A stretch of 64,000 nucleotides of DNA from Thermocrispum municipale DSM 44069 (GTDB lineage: Bacteria > Actinomycetota > Actinomycetes > Mycobacteriales > Pseudonocardiaceae): contig NZ_KE386593.1 in assembly GCF_000427825.1 (NCBI RefSeq), positions 281,253 to 345,252 on the forward strand, written 5' to 3'. The notes beneath the pieces were generated by a model. It made no database searches and was not told the DNA's origin. It saw only the letters and a program-made list of their open reading frames with translations. Shown one piece after another: positions 22,316-31,231 of this stretch (its first letter is position 1; every line of letters begins with the position of its first letter). The translations under genes and the position numbers were made by a program.

Positions 22316-25300
22316 TCACGCACCTGCCGAGTCGAACTCGAGCGCGTCGGCGCGTTCTGCGGCTTCCTCGGCAGCCACATCCTCGGCGTGCCACCGGGCG
22401 AGTTGCGCGGCTCGGGCCTCCTCGGCCTCGCGGGCTGCGTCCGCCGCTGCGCGCTGGGCGATCTCGGCGAGTGCCCGCTGCGCGCACTGCACTGCCTCGG
22501 CGGTCTCGTCCGCCGTCGGCACGCGCACGCCTTCGGTGACCTCGGTCGACTCCTCTTCGGCCGTGACCTCGCGAATGTCGGGCACGTTCGTCTCGGGTGC
22601 CTCGTCGATGTCGGGCTCGCCGGTGACCGCCTCGACGTCGGCGGCGCGCTCGCGGGCCACGTCGTCGAGCTCGTGCTCGGCGGTGATCTCGCGGTGCGGG
22701 TCCTCGGCCGCGTCCGCCTCGCGGTGCGCGGCGAGCCACTCCTCGGCGGTGACCGTCTCCTCGGCTGCCGGGTCCTCGTCGGCGTGCCGGGCAGTGAGCT
22801 CGGCGAGCGCCCGGTCGGCCGCCGCACGGGTGGCCGCGGTGTGCGCGAGCCATTCGCCGCGCGCCTGGTCGACGGCGCGTAGCTCCTCGGCGCGGGCCTC
22901 GAGCGTCTCGGCCAATGCGACCGACTCGGCGGCTTCCTGCTCCAGCCGCTGCCGCGCCTCGACGTCACTCGCCGCCGCTGCCTCGGCCGCGCGCAGCGTC
23001 GCGGCGCGACGGTGCTTCTCGGCGGCCTGAATCGTGCCGGCCAACTCGTCAGCGACGTACGGCGGTGCCCATGCGGCCTCGCGTTCCGCCGCGCGGACGC
23101 GGACGCGAAGCTGACCGTCGCTCATCTCGAGCTCGTCGCGGTGCGCCTCAGGCCTACCGAGCGCACGCCACGCGGTCAGCCACGACGCGTACGCCTCGAC
23201 CTGCCCCGGCTTCGGTGCCGGTCCGAGCGGCTCGGTCGCGTCGTCGTAGCCGATCAGTTCGCGGTGTGCCGCGACCGCACCGGCTCGGCGGCACCATTCG
23301 ACGATCGCATCCGGCTCCGCCGGCACCGGGCCGAAAGCCTCGATCGCCCACGGCGGCGGCTCCTCGGCGAGCTGCTGACCGAGCTCGTGCCGACGGGTGT
23401 CGGCCGACTCGGCGAGGCCGTTCAGGTACCGCTGCCACTCGGGGTCCCCGACCTGCGGCACCCGATCGGCGTAGCTGTCGCCCGTCGGGTCAAGGCGGTA
23501 GCTATTGGTGATGCGGTGGTAGATGACGTTGGTCAGCTGGCGTGCGCCACTGAGCGGCCGCTCGGTGATCGCGTCGGCGAGCACCTGCCGCGGGTCGTGC
23601 CCGGCGAGCTCGGCTCGCCGGAGAATGCGGGACAGCGTGGCGCCGCCGTCCTCGGCGGCGATCCGGGCACGCTGGTCAGCGGTGAGATCACCGGCGTCGA
23701 CCAGTTCGTCGAGCCACCTCGACGTGCGGCCGGCCGTGGCGAGCTCGACCGCGTCGGCGAGTAGCTCGGCAGGGGTGCGGATCGACTCCATCTCCTCGGC
23801 CGACTGGGTGGCCGTGGCGAGAGCGGAACGGGTGGGGTCCGCTCCCTCCAGGGCGTTCGCCAGGACGGCGGCCGGGTCACGGTGGACGGCCTCGGCGACT
23901 GTGCCGGTCGGCGCGTCCTCCGGGACCGCGAGCGTGGTGACGTGCGCGGTGTTGTTGTCGCGGCCGCGGGTCATGCCGACGTACAGCGCCTCGGCGCCGG
24001 TGTGCGGCGTGACGACGGTGTGGCTGGTGTCCACGGTCAGGCCCTGGGCGGCGTGCACGGTGGTCGCGTAGCCGAGCGTCACGTGTTTGGCCACGTAGGA
24101 CGCTGGCAGGGTCATCCGGTCGCCGAGCTGCTCGCCGTTCGGCGTGCGGCCCACGATCGGCGCGACGACCAGGCTGCCGTCCTCGCCGGTGGCGAGGACT
24201 CGGTACTGCTCGCGGTTGATCGGTCCGCGCCGGTTGCCCTGGTAACCGGCGAGGTTCCAGCCGTTCAACCGCGCCTGCACGAGATCGCCGACGCCGGCGT
24301 AGGTGCCCTGCCTGCCGAGCGCGACGCCGTGCTCGGCGACCTTGCCGAGCCTGACCAGCTCGGCGCGTAGCTGCGCGGACAGGCGAGCGGCCTGCTCGTT
24401 GGTGTCCACCAGGAGCAGCGAACGCCGCCCGGCGAGCACGTCGCCGAGCCAGGCGCGCACGGCCGACTCCTCGGCCTGCTCGCGAGCGCCGCCGTCAAGA
24501 ACGCGGCCGTTCTTGTGGTACTCGCCGAGCACGGTCTCGTCTCCGGCACGCAGGCGCAGCGACGCGGCGCGCTCCCACTCGTGGGTGAACCGCCGTGCCT
24601 CGGCGAGTTCGTAGCTGGCGCCGGTCTCGGCGAGCATCTCCATCGCGCCGCCCGCGCCGACGGCCGCCAACTGCCGGTGGTCACCGACCAGGAGCAACTT
24701 CGCACCGGCGTCCCGTACATGCTCGTGAATCGCGGCGAGGTCGGCGGTGTCGGTCATCGCGGACTCGTCGACGACCACCAAGTCGCCCGCGCGTAGCGAC
24801 CACTCCCGGTCCTCGTCGACGGCTCGGCCGTCGGCAAGGCGCTGCTGGGTCGCCAACCAGCGGGCGACGTTGCGCGCGTTCAGCCCTTCCCCAGCGAGCA
24901 CCTCGGTCGCGATCTGGCTGGTCGCCAGGCCGAATACCTTGCGGCGCTCGCCGTCCCACAGGTCCGGGTCCTGCCACGCCTTGGCGAGCGCGCCGACCAC
25001 AAAGGACTTTCCGGTACCAGCGGGTCCAACGAGGGACTCGATCCGGGCGCCGGACGTGAGCACGCCGCGTACGGCGGCGGCCTGGTCGGCGCCGAGCTCG
25101 ATCCCGCCCTCGGCGAGCTGCTCGAGGAACTCGGCCGCGCGTACCGACGGCATCGCCGCGGCGCCGCCCTGGACGGTGCTCGACGTAAGCGCGCGCTCGG
25201 TCCGCACGTGGTCCGGCGTCGCGTACAAGCGTCCGCCGGGTGCCTCGTACGCGGACCGTCCATTCGCGACACGCAAGTCGTCCGGAAGGTCGGCGTCGCC

Positions 25301-26695
25301 AGGCCGGTCGGCGTCGAGCGGCACGGCAAGCTCGAGCGCGGTGTCGGTGAGCGTGTCGAGCAGGCGCGCCATCTGTGCGCCGTCGGCAACGCCGACGTGA
25401 TCCGGCAGTGCGTCGCTGATCGCGCGCGTGAGGTCCGGCCGCGTCCAGGCGGCCTTGCGCGACTGGACGTCCGCGAGCGCAGTCTCGATCACCGCACGCG
25501 GCGACCACTCCGCGGCGGCCGGCTCTTGGCCGGCCAACTCCAGCACGCAGCGAGCGACGCCCGCCAGGCCGTCAGCCACCTCGGCGCGTAGCTCGCGGTC
25601 CCACCGTTCGAGGCGCTGCTCGACGGTCTCGCCGTCGTGGCTCTTGGCGCGGCGGGTGGCGAACGTCGCCTGGCGCTGCAGCCGGTCCAGCTCCAGCGAG
25701 TTCGGCTCGCGGCCGAACTTCGTCTCGAACGCGGCGACCAGTTCCCGCGTCCGCTTGGTGATCGCGCGGCGTCGCGAGCTGAACAGCTCCATGACCTCGG
25801 GCGGCACGCCGACGACTTCGCGCGCCTTGCCGTCCGGCCTGGTCGCGAACCGCACGCCGAGCGCGCGGGTGAGATGCTCCTCCATCGTGCGCTCGCCGAC
25901 CGCGGCGGCCGCGCCGCGGAACTTGTGGATCGCGCGTGAGTCCAGCGTGCGCCACTGCCCGTCCTCGCCCTGAACGCGATTCAAGATCGCGTTGTGGATG
26001 TGCAACTGCGGGTCGTGGTCGCGGTTGTCGTGCTGGAAGAAACTTGCGACGGTCCAGTCGTGCGCGTCGGTGTAGCGGCCGGCGGCGCCGCCGTGGTGAC
26101 CGACGCGCGAGTACCCGGCGTGCTCGGCAAGGTAGTCGATAGCCGCACGGTTCCCTGCCCAGATGGCGTCCTCGACGGCCTGGCGGTGCGCCGCCCACGC
26201 GGCGGCCGCCTCCTCGTCGCCGGCGTTCCGGGCGCGGACCTCCTGTGCCTCGAACGCGGTGTGCAGGACGGTGACCGACTTCTGGACGCTGAACGTCGCG
26301 TCCAGGAATGCGACGTTGCGGCGGGCACGCTTCCCGGCGTCCAACCGGAGCTCGGCGCGACGCTCCGGTGAGGCGTCCGGCTCAGCCTTCAGCGCGGCCT
26401 CGTACAACTCCTGTTCAGTCAGGTAGCGCCGTCCGGTGTGGCCGAGAGTGGACGCCTCGGCCCACTTGGACGGGTCCCTAAACGCCGGGTCGCGCGGATC
26501 GACGTAGTGCTCGTAGAGCGCCGTCATGTCCTGCGCGTCGACCAGCCCGCTCAGCCCGAGCGCCTCGGCGCCCCGGCCATACCACCGGCCCGGCGGCTCG
26601 CCGGCCGCCACGGCGCCGGTGTAGTAGTTCTCCCGGCCCGTAGCGACGGCGTTGATCAGGTAGTCGGCGCCGTGTCCCGTGGAGATCGTCAGCAT
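22316..26695 (-). CDS. MobF (TrwC/TraI-type) conjugative relaxase-helicase
   Basis: 1459 aa from ATG 26695 (MLTISTGHGA). The relaxase domain has the tandem catalytic tyrosines in RENYYTG (Y24, Y25) and the three-His metal site in HDNRDHDPQLHIH (H222, H232, H234). A SF1 helicase follows: Walker A GPAGTGKS (557-564), Walker B VVDESAM (641-647), then QGNRRGP, GYATTVHAAQGLTV and YVGMTRGRDNN motifs. The C-terminal 350 residues are Ala/Glu/Arg-rich coiled coil. It should nick one strand at oriT, remain bound and unwind the DNA for transfer. It is the last gene of the coupled transfer operon; the start follows the 61-aa gene stop with a short overlap. Confidence 0.95.
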   Translation of the reverse strand: MLTISTGHGADYLINAVATGRENYYTGAVAAGEPPGRWYGRGAEALGLSGLVDAQDMTALYEHYVDPRDPAFRDPSKWAEASTLGHTGRRYLTEQELYEAALKAEPDASPERRAELRLDAGKRARRNVAFLDATFSVQKSVTVLHTAFEAQEVRARNAGDEEAAAAWAAHRQAVEDAIWAGNRAAIDYLAEHAGYSRVGHHGGAAGRYTDAHDWTVASFFQHDNRDHDPQLHIHNAILNRVQGEDGQWRTLDSRAIHKFRGAAAAVGERTMEEHLTRALGVRFATRPDGKAREVVGVPPEVMELFSSRRRAITKRTRELVAAFETKFGREPNSLELDRLQRQATFATRRAKSHDGETVEQRLERWDRELRAEVADGLAGVARCVLELAGQEPAAAEWSPRAVIETALADVQSRKAAWTRPDLTRAISDALPDHVGVADGAQMARLLDTLTDTALELAVPLDADRPGDADLPDDLRVANGRSAYEAPGGRLYATPDHVRTERALTSSTVQGGAAAMPSVRAAEFLEQLAEGGIELGADQAAAVRGVLTSGARIESLVGPAGTGKSFVVGALAKAWQDPDLWDGERRKVFGLATSQIATEVLAGEGLNARNVARWLATQQRLADGRAVDEDREWSLRAGDLVVVDESAMTDTADLAAIHEHVRDAGAKLLLVGDHRQLAAVGAGGAMEMLAETGASYELAEARRFTHEWERAASLRLRAGDETVLGEYHKNGRVLDGGAREQAEESAVRAWLGDVLAGRRSLLLVDTNEQAARLSAQLRAELVRLGKVAEHGVALGRQGTYAGVGDLVQARLNGWNLAGYQGNRRGPINREQYRVLATGEDGSLVVAPIVGRTPNGEQLGDRMTLPASYVAKHVTLGYATTVHAAQGLTVDTSHTVVTPHTGAEALYVGMTRGRDNNTAHVTTLAVPEDAPTGTVAEAVHRDPAAVLANALEGADPTRSALATATQSAEEMESIRTPAELLADAVELATAGRTSRWLDELVDAGDLTADQRARIAAEDGGATLSRILRRAELAGHDPRQVLADAITERPLSGARQLTNVIYHRITNSYRLDPTGDSYADRVPQVGDPEWQRYLNGLAESADTRRHELGQQLAEEPPPWAIEAFGPVPAEPDAIVEWCRRAGAVAAHRELIGYDDATEPLGPAPKPGQVEAYASWLTAWRALGRPEAHRDELEMSDGQLRVRVRAAEREAAWAPPYVADELAGTIQAAEKHRRAATLRAAEAAAASDVEARQRLEQEAAESVALAETLEARAEELRAVDQARGEWLAHTAATRAAADRALAELTARHADEDPAAEETVTAEEWLAAHREADAAEDPHREITAEHELDDVARERAADVEAVTGEPDIDEAPETNVPDIREVTAEEESTEVTEGVRVPTADETAEAVQCAQRALAEIAQRAAADAAREAEEARAAQLARWHAEDVAAEEAAERADALEFDSAGA

Positions 26696-26874
26696 CCCGA
26701 CCACCGGCCGGAGCTCAGCGACCGGCGGCCGGTGGTCGCGAACGCGGCCACCGGAACCGACCGCAAGATCGTGATGCCTAGGTGTGTCCTTCCTTCATTG
26801 ATCTCAAGCTGTTGGGATCGGTAGCTGAGAGTGGTGCTGGTGATGCTGGATGCGGGGTAGCTGAGGCTGGTCAT
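26689..26874 (-). CDS. 61-aa protein between DUF2637 and relaxase genes
   Basis: 61 aa. The ATG overlaps the DUF2637 stop as ATGA, and its own TGA (26689-26691) overlaps the relaxase start. Such double coupling supports a real gene. The product is Ser/Thr-rich (MTSLSYPASSITSTTLSYRS), then LEINEGRTHLGITILR and a basic Gly/Ser tail. No family or motif recognised. It may instead serve only to carry ribosomes to the relaxase start. Confidence 0.55.
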   Translation of the reverse strand: MTSLSYPASSITSTTLSYRSQQLEINEGRTHLGITILRSVPVAAFATTGRRSLSSGRWSGC

Positions 26875-27692
26875 GGCTGCGCCTTGGGCTGGTCGTGATC
26901 AGAGACGAGGTGTAGCGGGGTGGGCTGGCTGCGCAGGGCCTTGAGCACTTCTCCTGCGGTGCCTCGGGACACGTCGGCAAGGGACATGAGCTGGCTGACG
27001 GTCGGCAGGCTGCTGTGCTGGGCGGCGTACTTCCTGGCGGCACGGTCGGCGCGGTCACGCGCCGGGGACTCCACCTGCCGAGCGGACGGCAACGCCGGTC
27101 GCTGCTGAACACGCGCCGCTGAACGCTGCCCGGCCTCCTCTGCCGGACGTGCCTCCGGCTGTACGGGCGCGGGCTGTTCAGCAGGACGCTGTACAGGCTC
27201 GCGCTGAACGGCGTCGGACGGCTGAACAGTCGCGGACGGCTGGACGTCCGGACGGCCGGTGCTCGGCTCCGCCGGTGGCTGGTCGGCCGCGATCAGGTAG
27301 AGCAGGTGCGCCACGATGGCGGCCGCCAGCGCGGGCCACGCCCCGATCCCGAACCGCAACCAGGGCGGCGCGGACGCCATACCCTCGGCGAGGTAACTCG
27401 CCTGCGCGAGCCCGGACAGACCGGCGGCGAGCACCACCACTGCCCAGGCGTAGCGCCGAGCACTGCCAGTGAGCCGGGCCGTGGCCGCGTAGGCCACCAG
27501 GGCGAGGCCGTCGGTGATCAGCGGGTAGAGCGCGGCGATCACGGACGGCACGGCGGCCGCGCGGGCGACCTCGTACAGGCCGTGCGCGGTGGCGACTGCC
27601 GCGCCGACGGCCACCAGCAGGCCGGGTAGCCAGAGTGCGCGGCGAGACGCCTGCGGCCGCTCGCCGGACGTGGGAGACGGACGGTGCATCAT
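26871..27692 (-). CDS. DUF2637 membrane protein with C-terminal helix-turn-helix-like segment
   Basis: 273 aa from ATG 27692 (TGATG overlap with the GGDEF-like gene; GTG 27695 also possible; GGGGAGG upstream). Four hydrophobic segments in residues 18-135 match the DUF2637 family, which is common in actinobacterial plasmids and includes Spd-like proteins thought to help intramycelial spread. A long Pro/Gln/Glu-rich linker (about 140-200) follows. The C-terminus has a winged-helix-like stretch LPTVSQLMSLADVSRGTAGEVLKALR, as in DNA-binding or replication proteins. I infer a membrane-DNA link in transfer. Confidence 0.85.
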   Translation of the reverse strand: MMHRPSPTSGERPQASRRALWLPGLLVAVGAAVATAHGLYEVARAAAVPSVIAALYPLITDGLALVAYAATARLTGSARRYAWAVVVLAAGLSGLAQASYLAEGMASAPPWLRFGIGAWPALAAAIVAHLLYLIAADQPPAEPSTGRPDVQPSATVQPSDAVQREPVQRPAEQPAPVQPEARPAEEAGQRSAARVQQRPALPSARQVESPARDRADRAARKYAAQHSSLPTVSQLMSLADVSRGTAGEVLKALRSQPTPLHLVSDHDQPKAQP

Positions 27693-27979
27693 CACGCGAC
27701 CTCCCCTCGCTGGTCACGCAAGCGACCGGCGGGCGTGGCGGCTGCGATGCGGCTGAGCCGGTGCCCGAACGTGTCGTTGACCTGCTTGAACCCGTCGAGG
27801 TCGAGCAGCAGCACACCGACGGAGGCACGCCAGCAGGCGCGGCGGGCTCGAGCCTCGAGCAGCTCACGACCCGGCAGGCCGGTGAGGCGGTCGTGCGATG
27901 CGCGCCACCACCAGTACCGAGCCGTGGCGCTGGCGGCGGGCCATGCGATGGCGAGGGTGATCGTGAGGACCGTGGTCAT
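27692..27979 (-). CDS. truncated GGDEF-domain protein
   Basis: 95 aa, with ATGA overlap from the DUF4913 gene and an overlap onto the next start. After a short hydrophobic N-terminus comes a recognisable GGDEF beginning: HDRLTGLPGRELLEARARR, then VLLLDLDGFKQVNDTFGHRL. It stops before the GG(D/E)EF catalytic loop, so it cannot make cyclic-di-GMP, although the nucleotide/metal-binding Asp of DLDGF is present. No frameshift that would restore the remainder was seen in the overlapping downstream gene. It could bind a nucleotide or act as a dimerization module. Confidence 0.75.
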   Translation of the reverse strand: MTTVLTITLAIAWPAASATARYWWWRASHDRLTGLPGRELLEARARRACWRASVGVLLLDLDGFKQVNDTFGHRLSRIAAATPAGRLRDQRGEVA

Positions 27980-28629
27980 CGCCGGACACCACCCAGGCGA
28001 CGGCGCGGCGTCGCGGCCGCGAACTGCTCATCGGTGGGCTCCGGGGCCGGGGCCTCACGGTCGCCCGCCCACCACGCGACGATGGGGTCAACGCTGTCCG
28101 CCAGTGGCACCGTGGTCGCCGCCCGCGGCGGGGTGTGGTTCTCCAGCGAGCAGTTACCCGCGCTGGCCTTGATCCGCCGGACCACGCCGGGCCGGTACCG
28201 GTCGTGCCAGTCACCGACCAGCGCGGCCGACGCGGCCTCGCCCTGGTAGGCGACGAGCCACGCCTCCATCAGCCAGAGCAGTTCCTCGATCACGTCGGGG
28301 TGCCATGCCCAGCAGTCCGGGAGGGCGGCGGCCGCGTCGGCGTACCGGAGAAAGATCGCGTCCATCCAGGCGACGAGCTCGTCCAGCACGCCCCGGACGT
28401 GCTCGGCGTCCTTCGGCGCCTGCAGCCAGGACGGCACGGCGGGCGTGTCCGGGTTCTTCCGCAGGTTGGCGAGTTCCTCGGCCAACGTGGCGACCTGACC
28501 GGCCAACTTGGCCAGTTGACCGGGCACCTTGTGCACCGGCTCGATCCGGCGGCGGAGCGCATCGACCTCGGCGGCGAGCCCGGCCACCGCTGCGACGGTC
28601 GCGTACGTCTCCTTCTCGTCGTGGCTCAT
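27976..28629 (-). CDS. DUF4913 domain protein
   Basis: 217 aa. ATGA overlaps both at its start (with the coupling protein gene) and its end. The N-terminal part (about 1-70) is coiled coil (VDALRRRIEPV, LAKLAGQVATLAEELANL). The DUF4913 core is at about 90-175: LDELVAWMDAIFLRYADAAAALPDCWAWHPDVIEELLWLMEAWLVAYQG with conserved Trp/His. The tail is Pro/Ala-rich and disordered. The family is found in actinobacterial mobile elements; the role is unknown, perhaps a transfer accessory factor. Confidence 0.82.
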   Translation of the reverse strand: MSHDEKETYATVAAVAGLAAEVDALRRRIEPVHKVPGQLAKLAGQVATLAEELANLRKNPDTPAVPSWLQAPKDAEHVRGVLDELVAWMDAIFLRYADAAAALPDCWAWHPDVIEELLWLMEAWLVAYQGEAASAALVGDWHDRYRPGVVRRIKASAGNCSLENHTPPRAATTVPLADSVDPIVAWWAGDREAPAPEPTDEQFAAATPRRRLGGVRR

Positions 28630-30416
28630 CGGGTGGCCTCCTCAGCGGTGCGGGTGCGGCGCACGGCCGCGTGGGCCGCGCGGACCTGCGCGGGCAGGGA
28701 TGCGAACCGCGGGTGTGCCTCGGCGAGACGGTCGGCGGCGCGCTCGACCAGGCGGTGCCGGGTGCGCTGCCAGCGCTCGAGGCGCTCGGCCCACCGGCGG
28801 GCGCGCGCCAGTGCGCGGACGTCCCGGCGCTTCCAGGCCATCTGCACGCGGCCGACGGCGGCAGGCATGTTGCGGCGGATGATCAGCACCCGGCGGGGTG
28901 GCAGCTGCGCGATCTGCGCGGGCGTCAGGACGGGCACGCGGTGCGTGCTGACCGAGTGCAGGTCGCCGTCCTCATCCCAGGTCGGCACCTCCTCGTACCG
29001 CTCGCCGGTCAGCGAGGAGTACGCGGCGAGGTCGTCCGGGTCGCGCGTGGCGCCGAAGATCATCAGCGTCGCGGCGTTGTTCAGGATCGTCCCGACGCCG
29101 GTGTCGCCCCAACGCTGCTTTAGCTGCGAGCGCGACTGCGCGGCGATGTGGATGGTCACGCCCCGGCCGCCCATGTCGGAGGTCCAGTTGTCCAGCGGGA
29201 CCGGGCAGATCAGCGCGGCCTCGTCGAGCGCGAGGGTCAAGGGCGGGTCCAACCGGCCGCCGGGCATGTGCGCGGCGAGCCTGCGCGCCTCGCGGGCGAT
29301 GTGGCCAGTTAGCGCGGTCACCAGCGGCGCGACCTGCGAGTCCTCGGCGCCGAGCATGTAGACGGTGCCGCGGCGCTCGATCAGCTCCTCGACGTCGAAC
29401 GTGCCACCTGTCGCGGCCGCTGCGGCCGTCGAGTCGGTGAGCCAGCCGAGCGCGGGCATGATCGTCGCGCAGATCGACGAGCGGGTCCGCTCGTTGGTGT
29501 TCAGGAACTGCAAGGCGTCCTGCTCGTACGCCGGTTCGGCCGACCGGCGCAAGAACCGCTGCACCTCGGCGGCCGCACCGTCCGGGTCGGCAACCCACGC
29601 CAGCACGTCACGCATCGAGCCCTCGCCGAGCGCGGCGGCGTGCAGCAGCGACGCGAGCACGCGCCGGGCCTGCCCCGACCAGAACTCCATGTCGCCGCCC
29701 TTGCCGGGCGCGGATACCCCGGACAGCAGGTCGGCGGCACGCGCGGCGGCGGTCGCGGGCTCCGTGCAACCCGACAGCGGGTCGAACGTCACGGTCGAGT
29801 CGATCCCGCCGAGCCCGCTCGGGTTGAACACCCCGACCGGTCCCCGCTCGGCGCGGCACGGCCCGGTGAGCTCGAGCAGGTCGGTACGCGTGCTGGTGGC
29901 GATCACCGCACCGGGGGCGTCCAGGATGCGGCCCGCGAGTTCGCCGGTCTTGCCGGTGCGCGGTCCACCGATGCGCAGGGTCACGTCCTCGACCGGCGAC
30001 CAGATGCGGAACAGGCCGACGCGGGCGAGTGGGGTCGCGAGCTCGCGGATCGGCACGCGCAGCCGCTGCCACCACGGCAGGTCACGCACGCTCGGCCGCA
30101 GCACGGCGGCCTTTCGGCGCACCGCCAGGCCGGATGCGACACGCAGGATCGTCCACTGTGACGCGACGCCGTCGTTCCGGCGAACGCGGCGCGACCAGCG
30201 GTTCACCGTGCCTGCCGAGCCGGTGCGGCGACGCGCGACGGCAAGCAGCGGACCGACGACCAGCAGGACGCCCACGATCATCAGCCAGGGCCAGTACACC
30301 CGGCCCGGCGTCTCCGCTGGCATCCGGTGCATCAACCAGCCGAGCCCGGCAACGCCGAGACCGACGAGCACGGTCTTGCGCACAACGCGCGACTTCTTGT
30401 TCCGGGAGGTGTTCAT
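28626..30416 (-). CDS. VirD4/TraG-type coupling protein
   Basis: 596 aa from ATG 30416, overlapping the HTH gene stop as ATGA. Two N-terminal membrane segments (about 13-29 and 42-60) precede an ATPase domain with Walker A GPRTGKT (151-157), Walker B LTLALDEAAL (about 365-375) and the TraM-recognition-like helical region. The typical hexameric coupling ATPase brings the relaxase-DNA complex to a secretion channel. No other type IV secretion gene is nearby, so it may use a resident machine or function as a minimal channel. Position between the HTH and DUF4913 genes supports one transfer operon. Confidence 0.9.
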   Translation of the reverse strand: MNTSRNKKSRVVRKTVLVGLGVAGLGWLMHRMPAETPGRVYWPWLMIVGVLLVVGPLLAVARRRTGSAGTVNRWSRRVRRNDGVASQWTILRVASGLAVRRKAAVLRPSVRDLPWWQRLRVPIRELATPLARVGLFRIWSPVEDVTLRIGGPRTGKTGELAGRILDAPGAVIATSTRTDLLELTGPCRAERGPVGVFNPSGLGGIDSTVTFDPLSGCTEPATAAARAADLLSGVSAPGKGGDMEFWSGQARRVLASLLHAAALGEGSMRDVLAWVADPDGAAAEVQRFLRRSAEPAYEQDALQFLNTNERTRSSICATIMPALGWLTDSTAAAAATGGTFDVEELIERRGTVYMLGAEDSQVAPLVTALTGHIAREARRLAAHMPGGRLDPPLTLALDEAALICPVPLDNWTSDMGGRGVTIHIAAQSRSQLKQRWGDTGVGTILNNAATLMIFGATRDPDDLAAYSSLTGERYEEVPTWDEDGDLHSVSTHRVPVLTPAQIAQLPPRRVLIIRRNMPAAVGRVQMAWKRRDVRALARARRWAERLERWQRTRHRLVERAADRLAEAHPRFASLPAQVRAAHAAVRRTRTAEEATR

Positions 30417-30784
30417 GCCGCACCCCCGGACAGCGCGGCCCGCTCGGTCCACTCGGCGAGGTCGAGGCTGTTCGCCGCGGCCGCGGCATCGTCGAGTAGC
30501 CGCTCGACCACCTTCGCGGGCACGACGTACCGGCCCTGCGCGCGACCGATCCGCATACGGACGGCCGGGAACGAGTCGGCCTGGATTAGCCGGTAGAGGT
30601 ACTCCTGCGAGATGCTCAGCAGCGCGGCCGCCTCGGGCACCGTGTAGGTCGGCACTCCCTCGGCACGCTTCCGGATCGCGTTCCGCAGCGCGGCGTCACG
30701 CATGATCTCGCGGGTCTGCCGGCCTCCGACGCGAGCCGAGCGCTCGGCGTCCACTTCGGCCGGTTCGGTGATGTTGGTACGCAT
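30413..30784 (-). CDS. MerR-like/HTH_17 DNA-binding protein, first gene of transfer operon
   Basis: 123 aa from ATG 30784 with GGAG upstream. A helix-turn-helix of the excisionase/MerR-like type is at about residues 45-90: YTVPEAAALLSISQEYLYRLIQADSFPAVRMRIGRAQGRYVVP. N-terminal part is charged, C-terminal ends in a helical Asp/Ala-rich tail. It overlaps the coupling protein gene. A structured leader and a palindromic operator lie upstream (30800-31020). I infer control of the transfer operon, perhaps with excision. Confidence 0.82.
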   Translation of the reverse strand: MRTNITEPAEVDAERSARVGGRQTREIMRDAALRNAIRKRAEGVPTYTVPEAAALLSISQEYLYRLIQADSFPAVRMRIGRAQGRYVVPAKVVERLLDDAAAAANSLDLAEWTERAALSGGAA

Positions 30785-30832
30785 CTGGGACTCCACTCCG
30801 CAATCTGTTGCGCGCCAAGGGATGCAGCCCTT
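30781..30832 (-). promoter_or_regulatory. structured leader of the transfer operon (copy 1)
   Basis: The transcript should contain a hairpin (AAGGGCTGCATCCCTT, 30817-30832), then the ribosome-site segment GTGGAGTCCCAGATGC that contains the start codon. The same loop and the same 16-base segment recur at 33645-33703, with a longer stem. Translational control is inferred. Confidence 0.55.
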
Positions 30833-30897
30833 ACCGCGCATCGGTCAGGTCAACCGTGGTGCGGACGTCGTGTCCTTTTCAGACAGTCAGTCCGTGG

Positions 30898-31022
30898 CTG
30901 ACAACTCCAAGACTCCAGCCAGCGGAGGCACTGTCGGGGGACAATCCGTCACACCCACACAATACAAAGTGAGTTTGTATTGTGCCAGTCGCTGGCGAAG
31001 TGTCGAGGTGAGGAGTTGTCAG
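30898..31022. promoter_or_regulatory. nested inverted repeats, operator region between xis and transfer operon
   Basis: CACAATACAAA pairs perfectly with TTTGTATTGTG (30958-30984, five-base spacer). It lies inside a second inverted repeat CTGACAACTCC/GGAGTTGTCAG (30898-30908 and 31012-31022). AT content is higher than nearby. Expected targets are the element's HTH proteins (XRE-Nudix-like, excisionase or the HTH at 30413). Confidence 0.7.
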
Positions 31023-31231
31023 CGCCAGTAGCCGCTACCGGGCCTGCGCTCGTGCCACGCGATGATGGTCTGCGGCCGCCACAGCTGCGTTCGGCCGATC
31101 TTGTGGTCGGGTGCCGGCATCTGACCGCGGTTGCGGTACGCGCTGATCGTCGCGACACGAACTCCCAGGTAGGCCGCTACGTCGGACGTCGTCCACCACT
31201 CGGCGTCGGGGCTGGGCTTCGTCGCGGTCAT
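31019..31231 (-). CDS. excisionase-like HTH protein
   Basis: 70 aa from ATG 31231 with GGAGCG upstream, overlapping the epimerase stop as ATGA. HTH_17 fold: EWWTTSDVAAYLGVRVATISAYRNRGQMPAPDHKIGRTQLWRPQTIIAWHERRPG. Small proteins of this kind bend DNA at att sites and steer Tyr integrases to excision. Last gene of the XRE-Nudix-epimerase-excisionase operon, so excision would be tied to that regulator. Confidence 0.85.
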   Translation of the reverse strand: MTATKPSPDAEWWTTSDVAAYLGVRVATISAYRNRGQMPAPDHKIGRTQLWRPQTIIAWHERRPGSGYWR

